Part shown: positions 50,127 through 56,368 of the stretch, one piece after another
Position numbering within the stretch: position 1 is the first letter of the stretch
Layout: each line of letters opens with the position of its first letter
Source of the DNA: JAJXWB01 sp965246795
GTDB taxonomy: Bacteria > Pseudomonadota > Alphaproteobacteria > Rhizobiales > Beijerinckiaceae
Length of the DNA stretch: 64,000 nucleotides
NCBI GenBank assembly: GCA_965246795.1
Contig: CBDFFN010000022.1
Span: forward strand, 124,001 to 188,000
Direction of reading: 5' to 3'
Translations under genes and position numbers: made by a program
The notes under the pieces: model-generated
Told to the model about the DNA's origin: nothing
Database searches by the model: none
What the model saw: only the letters and a program-made list of their open reading frames with translations

Positions 50127-50300
50127 ATGACTGAAAACAAGAAACCGATCTCGCCGCCGCCGACGGACGACAAGACGAAAGACCTGCCTGCTGCGGGGCC
50201 GCATGCGAAGCCCGAACTGGTCGACGACGAGAAGACGCCTGGTGCAGGTTCGCTTCCGGACGAGCGGCCCACAGGTGACGCCGATGCTGGGGTGGGCTGA
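50127..50300 (+). CDS. Small acidic, disordered protein (57 aa)
   Basis: ATG 50127 is preceded by GGGAA. The peptide starts MTENKKPISPPPTDDKTKDL and ends with DERPTGDADAGVG. It is rich in Pro, Asp, Glu and Lys, with no hydrophobic segment, so it is probably disordered. It ends four bases before the next start. Codon use looks normal. I do not recognise a family. Confidence 0.55.
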   Translation: MTENKKPISPPPTDDKTKDLPAAGPHAKPELVDDEKTPGAGSLPDERPTGDADAGVG

Positions 50301-50304
50301 CGCC

Positions 50305-50562
50305 ATGACCGACAACCGCTTCAACACCGTGCTTCAGTCGTTCAAGGTGAAAGACGACTGGCCGCAATCGCTTGTCATGAGCATGGGCACGCTGTTCTTG
50401 CTTTGCGGGCTTGCGCTCGAGATCGTGCAATATCTGACTGTCCGAGGCGGCGGGAAGACCGGCGACGGCGTTCTGTCGTGGCATCCCGGCCTGTATCTTC
50501 TGCCGATCGGCGCCGCATTCCTGCTGATCGGCTATTTCCTGCCGCGCAAGCGCGCGAAATAG
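50305..50562 (+). CDS. Small membrane protein with two helices (85 aa)
   Basis: ATG 50305 starts MTDNRFNTVLQSFKVKDDWP, followed by a hydrophobic segment (VMSMGTLFLLCGLALEIVQYL), a polar loop (VRGGGKTGDGVLSWH) and a second helix (GLYLLPIGAAFLLIGYFLPRKRAK) with a positively charged end. It follows the small acidic protein gene closely and is likely co-transcribed. Function unknown. Confidence 0.72.
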   Translation: MTDNRFNTVLQSFKVKDDWPQSLVMSMGTLFLLCGLALEIVQYLTVRGGGKTGDGVLSWHPGLYLLPIGAAFLLIGYFLPRKRAK

Positions 50563-50563
50563 T

Positions 50564-50620
50564 GCGAGCAGGCGCCTCGCGGTCCACTTTGTCTGCGGAC
50601 CGCGAGCCTCCCGGCTCGCT
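50564..50620. repeat. Palindromic repeat GGACCGCGAGCCTCC family (copy 4), between convergent genes
   Basis: AGGCGCCTCGCGGTCCA and GGACCGCGAGCCTCCCGGCTC are inverted halves in the opposite order to the other copies. It fills the gap between the small membrane protein gene and the convergent bdhA. Confidence 0.78.
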
Positions 50621-51405
50621 TATGCCGCCGTCCAACCGCCATCCATCGACAGATTGGCGCCGGTGATCTGCGCCGCGGCGTCCGAACAGAGATAGAGCGC
50701 AAGCGATGCGACCTGCTCGATGGTAACGAACTGTTTCGTCGGCTGTGCCGCCAGAAGCACATCGCGCTTCACCTGCTCCTCCGTCATGCCCCGCGCTTTC
50801 ATCGTGTCGGGAATCTGGCGCTCGACCAGCGGCGTCCAGACGTAGCCGGGCGAGATGCAATTGCAGGTGATGTTGGCTGCTGCCGTCTCCAGCGCGACTG
50901 TCTTCGTGAGGCCGACGATGCCGTGTTTCGCGGCGACATAGGCGCCCTTGAACGGCGAGGCGACGAGCGAATGCGCGGACGCCGTGTTGACGATGCGGCC
51001 CCATTTGCGCGCCTTCATGCCAGGCACGGCGGCGCGGATCGTGTGGAAGGCCGACGACAGGTTGATGGCGATGATCGCGTCCCACTTGTCGAGCGGGAAC
51101 TCATCAATCGGCGACACGAACTGGATGCCGGCATTGTTGACGAGAACATCGACGCTGCCGAAGGCTTTCTCGGCCCCTGCGATCATCGCAGCGATCTCGG
51201 CCGGCTTCGTCATGTCAGCAGCATCGTAGCGGGCCTTCACGCCGAACTCTTTTTCGATTCCCGCGCGGGCCATCTCGATCTCGCCGGCGTCGCCAAACCC
51301 GTTCAGCGTGACATTCGCGCCATCCTCAGCCAGCGCGCGTGCGATGCCGAGGCCGATGCCGCTCGTCGAGCCGGTGATGACGGCGTTGCGGTTCTTGAGA
51401 GACAT
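50620..51405 (-). CDS. bdhA: D-3-hydroxybutyrate dehydrogenase
   Basis: The 261-residue SDR protein starts MSLKNRNAVITGSTSGIGLGIARALAEDGANVTLNGFGDAGEIE. It has NNAGIQFVSPIDEFPLDKWDAIIAINLSSAFHTIR, the catalytic SAHSLVASPFKGAYVAAKHGIVGLTKT and NCISPGYVWTPLVERQIPD. FGDAGEIE and KGAYVAAKHG identify 3-hydroxybutyrate dehydrogenase, which oxidises 3-hydroxybutyrate to acetoacetate in polyhydroxybutyrate use. It is divergent from zur. Confidence 0.95.
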   Translation of the reverse strand: MSLKNRNAVITGSTSGIGLGIARALAEDGANVTLNGFGDAGEIEMARAGIEKEFGVKARYDAADMTKPAEIAAMIAGAEKAFGSVDVLVNNAGIQFVSPIDEFPLDKWDAIIAINLSSAFHTIRAAVPGMKARKWGRIVNTASAHSLVASPFKGAYVAAKHGIVGLTKTVALETAAANITCNCISPGYVWTPLVERQIPDTMKARGMTEEQVKRDVLLAAQPTKQFVTIEQVASLALYLCSDAAAQITGANLSMDGGWTAA

Positions 51406-51515
51406 TTTTGCTCCGGACGAAACGAGAATGCCGCCCTCTTAAGACCTGTGCGGAGCGCGACAAAGCTGGCTGCCGCCCGCTTCGTTTCGACAACCGCCAA
51501 CCCTATATTGCCGGT

Positions 51516-51950
51516 ATGATGGAGCACGCCGAACACACGCATCCGGAGGCGGGGCGTATGACGCCCGGCCGCCAGCGGGTGTTCGACATCCTGCTGAAGG
51601 CGCACCGCCCGGTTGGCGCCTACGAGCTGATCGACCTCATGGGGGACGAGACCGGGCGGCGGCCAGCGCCGATTTCGATCTACCGGGCGCTCGATTTCCT
51701 CGTCGACACCGGGCGGGTGCATCGGCTGGCCTCCCGCAACGCTTTTCTCGCCTGCGGCCACCGGCACGGCGCCGACGAGCCCGTGGCCTTCCTGATCTGC
51801 GACGCCTGCGGCAAGGTTCTGGAGCGCACGTCTGCCGCGCTGGCCGCGAATGTCGGTGATCTCACTGAAAAGGCCGGCTTCCGGCCGCGGGCGCAGGTCA
51901 TCGAAATTGCCGGCCGCTGCGCAGACTGCGGCGAGATCGCCGCTGCATAG
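51516..51950 (+). CDS. zur: Zinc uptake regulator, Fur family
   Basis: The 144-residue protein starts MMEHAEHTHPEAGRMTPGRQ and has the Fur-family winged helix (RVFDILLKAHRPVGAYELIDLM, PISIYRALDFLVDTGRVHRL). Two C-x-x-C pairs, CDACGKV and GRCADCG, form the structural zinc site. ACGHRHGADEPVAFLICD fits Zur rather than ferric Fur. It should repress zinc uptake genes when zinc is plentiful. None of these genes lies beside it. ATG at 51516 or 51519 is possible. Confidence 0.9.
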   Translation: MMEHAEHTHPEAGRMTPGRQRVFDILLKAHRPVGAYELIDLMGDETGRRPAPISIYRALDFLVDTGRVHRLASRNAFLACGHRHGADEPVAFLICDACGKVLERTSAALAANVGDLTEKAGFRPRAQVIEIAGRCADCGEIAAA

Positions 51951-52030
51951 CGTCAGCTAAGATTGTGCGTCGCGGTGGCGTCACAAAGCCCGGCGATGTA
52001 CAAGACGGCGCAAGGAGCAAAGCCCTTTCC

Positions 52031-53374
52031 ATGCAGAATGAGAGTCTTGCAGTGCTGACGGCCCAGACGGTCACTGAGGCACTGACCCCGTCCGAATGCC
52101 TGCCGCAGCCTATCGAGGCCGCTCCCCTCGATCGTCGCCGTACCGTCGGCGTCGTGGTCGGGCAGGGCAAGGGCGCCATTCAGGTTGGTGGCGGTGCACC
52201 GATTGTCGTGCAGTCGATGACCAACACCGACACGGCGGACATCGATTCGACCGTCCGTCAGGTCGCGGCTTTGTCGCGCGCCGGTTCCGAGATGGTCCGC
52301 ATCACCGTTGACCGCGACGAGGCAGCGGCTGCGGTCCCCCACATTCGCGAAAAGCTTGAGCGGATGGGCGTGCATGTGCCGCTCATCGGCGATTTCCATT
52401 ACATCGGTCACAAGCTGCTTGCCGACCATCCCGCTTGCGCCGAAGCGCTCGACAAGTACCGGATCAACCCCGGCAATGTCGGTTTCAAGGAAAAGAAGGA
52501 CCGACAGTTCGGTGCGATCGTCGAGACGGCGATCAAATACAATAAGGCCGTCCGCATCGGGGCGAATTGGGGTTCGCTCGACCAGGAGATGCTGACGCAT
52601 CTGATGGACGTGAATGCGCGTTCCGCTGCGCCAATCGACGCCCGCGCGGTGATGCGCGAGGCGATGGTGCGCTCGGCGCTTTATTCCGCGGAGAAGGCCG
52701 AGGAGATCGGCCTGCTTAGGGAGAAGATCATCCTGTCGGCGAAAGTGTCCGCGGTGCAGGACCTGATCGCCGTTTATCGCATGCTGGTCGAGCGCGCCGA
52801 TTACGCCATCCACCTCGGTCTTACCGAGGCGGGCATGGGCTCGAAGGGCATCGTCGCCTCGTCGGCCGCGCTCGGCGTGCTGCTGCAGGGCGGCATCGGC
52901 GACACGATCCGTGTCTCGCTGACGCCGGAGCCGGGCGGTGATCGCACCGTGGAAGTGAAGGTCGCGCAGGAAATCCTGCAGACGATGGGTTTTCGCACCT
53001 TCGTTCCGCTGGTCGCGGCGTGCCCCGGCTGCGGCCGTACGACATCGACCGTGTTCCAGGAACTCGCGCGCGACATCCAGAGCCACATCCGCGAGTCGAT
53101 GCCGACGTGGAAGACGAAATACGTCGGCGTCGAGAAGCTCAACGTCGCCGTCATGGGCTGCATCGTGAACGGCCCGGGCGAGTCGAAACACGCCGACATC
53201 GGCATTTCGCTGCCGGGCACGGGCGAGGCGCCGGCTGCGCCGATCTTCATCGACGGCAAAAAGGCGATGACGCTCCGCGGCGCGAATATCGCGAACGAGT
53301 TCAAGCAACTCGTCGAGGATTATATCGAGCGGCGTTTCGGCGCCGGCGGCGTGACGCAGACCGCAGCGGAATAG
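52031..53374 (+). CDS. ispG: 4-hydroxy-3-methylbut-2-enyl-diphosphate synthase
   Basis: IspG makes HMBPP from methylerythritol cyclodiphosphate in the MEP isoprenoid route (dxs is at 2.6-4.6 kb). The 447-residue product has VGVVVGQGKGAIQVGGGAPIVVQSMTNTDTADI, VPLIGDFHYIGHKLLADH, KYRINPGNVGF, the 4Fe-4S ligands in VAACPGCGRTTSTVF and MGCIVNGPGE, and SKHADIGISLPGTGEAPAAPIFIDG. ATG 52031 (MQNESLAVLTAQTVTEAL) suits the family; the frame runs 22 codons upstream. Confidence 0.97.
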   Translation: MQNESLAVLTAQTVTEALTPSECLPQPIEAAPLDRRRTVGVVVGQGKGAIQVGGGAPIVVQSMTNTDTADIDSTVRQVAALSRAGSEMVRITVDRDEAAAAVPHIREKLERMGVHVPLIGDFHYIGHKLLADHPACAEALDKYRINPGNVGFKEKKDRQFGAIVETAIKYNKAVRIGANWGSLDQEMLTHLMDVNARSAAPIDARAVMREAMVRSALYSAEKAEEIGLLREKIILSAKVSAVQDLIAVYRMLVERADYAIHLGLTEAGMGSKGIVASSAALGVLLQGGIGDTIRVSLTPEPGGDRTVEVKVAQEILQTMGFRTFVPLVAACPGCGRTTSTVFQELARDIQSHIRESMPTWKTKYVGVEKLNVAVMGCIVNGPGESKHADIGISLPGTGEAPAAPIFIDGKKAMTLRGANIANEFKQLVEDYIERRFGAGGVTQTAAE

Positions 53375-53383
53375 TCAGCGCTG

Positions 53384-53806
53384 ATGGCGACCTACAACGG
53401 CCGTTGCCTTTGCGGCGCCGTCAGCGCAACAATCAACGCCGAGCCGGTCGCCGTCCGGCATTGTTTATGCCGTCAATGTCAGAAGCTTTCCGGCGGTGCC
53501 GGCGGCACGAACGCGATGTTTCCTACCGAGTCCATTGCGATGCATGGCGCGCTCGGGTCGTTCGCCTATACCGCGGCGAGCGGCAACAAACTGACGCAAT
53601 ATTTCTGTGCGAGTTGCGGCACGCCGGTCATCGCAGAATCGAGCGCGCGGCCACAATTCCGCACGATCCGGCTCGGCTTCATCGACAACGGGCAGGATCT
53701 CGCGCCGCGCGCTGCGATCTGGACCGACGAGGCGCCGAACTGGGCGCGGTTCGATCCAGAAATCGAACATCACCCGCAACAACCGCCACCACCGAAGACG
53801 GCGTAA
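53384..53806 (+). CDS. GFA-family protein (glutathione-dependent formaldehyde-activating enzyme-like)
   Basis: The 140-residue protein has the zinc-binding cysteines of the GFA fold: GRCLCGAVSATI, HCLCRQCQKLSGGAGGTNAMF and QYFCASCGTPVIAES. Members of the wide family bind two zinc ions; few have known functions, and the founding one aids formaldehyde-glutathione adduct formation. It starts nine bases after ispG and may be co-transcribed with it. Confidence 0.9.
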   Translation: MATYNGRCLCGAVSATINAEPVAVRHCLCRQCQKLSGGAGGTNAMFPTESIAMHGALGSFAYTAASGNKLTQYFCASCGTPVIAESSARPQFRTIRLGFIDNGQDLAPRAAIWTDEAPNWARFDPEIEHHPQQPPPPKTA

Positions 53807-53815
53807 AGCAAACCC

Positions 53816-53882
53816 GGACCGCGAGCCTCCAGGCTCGCATTCCTCGGGCAGGTGATGGTGCGAGCCGGGAGGCTCGCGATCC
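53816..53882. repeat. Palindromic repeat GGACCGCGAGCCTCC family (copy 5), between convergent genes
   Basis: GGACCGCGAGCCTCCAGGCTC and GAGCCGGGAGGCTCGCGATCC are inverted halves around a 20-base loop. It lies between the GFA gene and the convergent SuyB-like gene. Confidence 0.8.
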
Positions 53883-53886
53883 ATCG

Positions 53887-55164
53887 TCACGCGCTGCGAT
53901 AAAGTTTCGTCATCACGAATTCGCGGTGGCCGAGCGACTCCGCTGCCGTCAGCCGGCCGTTCGCTGTGCGCACGACCATGTCGATGAGCGCATCGCCGGC
54001 CTGATCGAGCGTCATCTCGCGGCGGAGCACACCCGACACGTCGACGTCGATATGCTCGCCCATCGTGCGAACCGTCTTCGGATTGCCGGTGATCTTGATG
54101 ACCGGCACGATCGGATTGCCGATGACGTTGCCCTGGCCGGTCGGGAACGTGTGCACGGCGTAGCCCGCCGCGGCCATCAGCGTCACGCACTCCGCCGCCG
54201 CCGATGACGTGTCCATGTAGTAAAGGCCGGGGCCCTTGGCCGGCGCCTCGGCCGGCTCAAGCGCATCGATATAAGTACACTTGCGGCCGATCTTCTCGAG
54301 ATTGCCGAGCGCCTTTTCCTCGATCGTTGTGAGACCGCCAGCGATATTGCCTTTTGTCGGCTGGCTGTCGGACAGATCGTCGGTTTTGTGCGCCTCGATC
54401 ACATCGTCCTGATAGGCCTTCCACATCTTGTACCACTTGTCCGCGATTTCTGGCGTCGCAGCGCGCGCTTTCGCAAGATGCTCAGCGCCGGTGATTTCGG
54501 ATGTCTCGCCGAAACAGCCGTAGATGCCCTGCGGGATCAGCTTGTCGTACATGTTGCCGACCGTCGGGCAGGACGCGAGGCCCGTCGTCGTGTCTGACTC
54601 GCCGCACTTCGTCGAAACCCAGAGCTCGCTGATCTTGCATTCTTCACGAGGCAACTCGGTTGCCCATTGCAGGAAGCGTTTGGCCGCGTAGCTGGCCTTG
54701 GCGATCGTCGCGATGTCACCGTGACCTTCGATGCCGAAGCCGACGACGGGCTTGCCGGTCTTGGCGATGCCTTCGACAATCTTGTTCGTCCACTGATCCT
54801 CGATGCCGATCACGACAACGGCCGCGACGTTCGGATTGGAGCCGATGCCGATCAACGTGCGGAAAAATACTTCGAGGTCCTCGCCGAACTGTAGTCGTCC
54901 GTAGGCATGCGGTAGCGCGAGGGTGCCCTTGATGGTGTTGGCAACCGCTTCGCAGGACGAATTGGAGAGATCGTCGAGAGGCAGCAGCACGACGTGATTG
55001 CGAACGCCGACGCGGCCATTCTCGCGCCGCCAGCCCATGAATGTCGCTGCTTTGTAATCGGCGGACGCGCGCTTCGACGGCAGTGCCTTCGTCGAGAACT
55101 GGTCCGGCGCGCCGCCGAAGAAAGGCGACTTCATCTCATGGTCGAGTGTGACGTGGGCGTTCAT
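53887..55164 (-). CDS. UxaA-family lyase, large subunit; (2R)-sulfolactate sulfo-lyase SuyB-like
   Basis: The 425-residue protein belongs to the altronate/galactarate dehydratase (UxaA) C-terminal family: MGWRRENGRVGVRNHVVLLPLDDLSNSSCEAVANTI, ALPHAYGRLQFGEDLEVFFRTLIGIGSNPNVAAVVVIGIE, LWVSTKCGESDTTTGLASCPTVGNM, and FPTGQGNVIGNPIVPVIKITGNP. The cysteines may carry an Fe-S cluster. With the small SAF-domain protein upstream it matches the SuyAB arrangement, which splits sulfolactate to pyruvate and sulfite. Other hydroxyacid substrates cannot be excluded. A repeat separates it from the small-subunit gene. Confidence 0.85.
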   Translation of the reverse strand: MNAHVTLDHEMKSPFFGGAPDQFSTKALPSKRASADYKAATFMGWRRENGRVGVRNHVVLLPLDDLSNSSCEAVANTIKGTLALPHAYGRLQFGEDLEVFFRTLIGIGSNPNVAAVVVIGIEDQWTNKIVEGIAKTGKPVVGFGIEGHGDIATIAKASYAAKRFLQWATELPREECKISELWVSTKCGESDTTTGLASCPTVGNMYDKLIPQGIYGCFGETSEITGAEHLAKARAATPEIADKWYKMWKAYQDDVIEAHKTDDLSDSQPTKGNIAGGLTTIEEKALGNLEKIGRKCTYIDALEPAEAPAKGPGLYYMDTSSAAAECVTLMAAAGYAVHTFPTGQGNVIGNPIVPVIKITGNPKTVRTMGEHIDVDVSGVLRREMTLDQAGDALIDMVVRTANGRLTAAESLGHREFVMTKLYRSA

Positions 55165-55183
55165 CCTGCTTCCCTTCCACCAA

Positions 55184-55287
55184 CCTCATCCTGAGGAGCG
55201 CCGCAGGCGCGTCTCGAAGGATGACTTTAGGATTGTGTGTCTGCCCATCCTTCGAGACGCTTGCTTCGCAAGCTCCCCAGGATGAGG
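55184..55287. repeat. Palindromic repeat CCTCATCCTGAG...CCAGGATGAGG (copy 2)
   Basis: The element starts CCTCATCCTGAGGAGCGCCG and ends AGCTCCCCAGGATGAGG, with inner GTCTCGAAGGATGA and CATCCTTCGAGACGC. It is the same family as 42981-43083. It lies between the two co-directional SuyAB-like subunit genes. Confidence 0.85.
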
Positions 55288-55315
55288 TGGTCGTCACTGC
55301 GCTCCAAGAGCGCTG

Positions 55316-55603
55316 TCACCAGCGCTTCGTTTTGACGTTGTGCGTGTGGACGTGGGCGCCCTTGGCGATATCGGCGATGGCCTTGCCGATGTCCTGACCA
55401 TACTTCCAGATCGTGTCGCCGGACTTGATGTCTTTCAGCGCAACCTTGTGGCCGATCGGGATGTCGGCGTTCGCCTTCAGGTGAAAATCGGAATTGTCGT
55501 GCGTAACGACGCCGAGCATGTCGGTGCCGGACTTAAGACCTTCGACGACGACGACACCGACCGTGTCTTTGCCATCGTGCACAAGCAGTTGCGGGATCGC
55601 CAT
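55316..55603 (-). CDS. SAF-domain small subunit; SuyA-like
   Basis: The 95-residue protein MAIPQLLVHDGKDTVGVVVV... has the SAF-domain fold of UxaA N-terminal units. The end GQDIGKAIADIAKGAHVHTHN followed by VKTKRW recalls SuyA of Paracoccus and related bacteria, in which the small and large sulfo-lyase subunits are separate genes. It lies upstream of the large-subunit gene on the same strand, so it is the first gene of the pair. The exact substrate, sulfolactate or a sugar acid, is not proven. Confidence 0.85.
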   Translation of the reverse strand: MAIPQLLVHDGKDTVGVVVVEGLKSGTDMLGVVTHDNSDFHLKANADIPIGHKVALKDIKSGDTIWKYGQDIGKAIADIAKGAHVHTHNVKTKRW

Positions 55604-55711
55604 TCCACTCCCCGGATTATCTTTGGATTGCGCCCTCTATAGACCCCGGGCCGGAGGGGTCAACGTTTTCGCGCCGTGCTACAACCCTCGTCAGACCAAA
55701 GACGGACCGAC

Positions 55712-56347
55712 ATGATCACGCTCTACACCTGGACGACGCCGAACGGCCGCAAGATTTCCATCGCACTCGAGGAGATGGAGCTCGCTTACGAGGTGAAGCC
55801 CATCAACATCGGCAAGGACGAGCAGTTTGCGCCGGACTTCCTGCGTGTCTCGCCGAACAACAAGATTCCCGCGATCGTCGATCACGATGCGCCGGGCGGT
55901 CCGCTGTCCGTGTTCGAGAGCGGCGCCATCCTGCAATATCTCGCGGAGAAGAGCGGCAAGTTCCTGCCGGCGTCGGGGCCGGCGCGCTACAAGGTTCTGG
56001 AATGGCTGAACTGGCAGATGGGCGGGCTCGGTCCCATGCTCGGCCAGCTCAACTATTTCGCGCGTCGCGCGCCGGAGCAGATCCCGCATGCGATAGGCCG
56101 CTTTCGCGACGAAGGCGTGCGGCTAATGAAGGTCATGGAAAAGCAGCTGGCGAAAAACGCCTATCTCGCAGGCTCCGAATATTCGATCGCAGATATGGCC
56201 GCCTACGCCTGGACGCTTGGTGGTTTGCCGGGGCTCAAGACGCTGGCAGCCGATGCACTCGGTCCGACGCCAGCCGTTGAACTTTGGCTTATGACCGTTG
56301 GCGGACGTGATGCCGTGAAGCGCGGCATGGCCGTGCCAAACGTCTGA
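55712..56347 (+). CDS. Glutathione S-transferase (Nu/YfcG-like)
   Basis: The 211-residue protein starts MITLYTWTTPNGRKISIALEEMELAYEVKPINIGKDEQFAPDFL. NNKIPAIVDHDAPGGPLSVFESGAILQYLAEKSG forms the glutathione-binding thioredoxin-like domain, and WQMGGLGPMLGQLNYFARRAPE the start of the helical domain. TTPNGRK at the active site resembles the YfcG/YghU group, which has disulfide-bond reductase activity. It precedes the E1-like gene by 21 bases and may share its promoter. Confidence 0.93.
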   Translation: MITLYTWTTPNGRKISIALEEMELAYEVKPINIGKDEQFAPDFLRVSPNNKIPAIVDHDAPGGPLSVFESGAILQYLAEKSGKFLPASGPARYKVLEWLNWQMGGLGPMLGQLNYFARRAPEQIPHAIGRFRDEGVRLMKVMEKQLAKNAYLAGSEYSIADMAAYAWTLGGLPGLKTLAADALGPTPAVELWLMTVGGRDAVKRGMAVPNV

Positions 56348-56368
56348 CCCAATCGCCGAGGGCATCCG

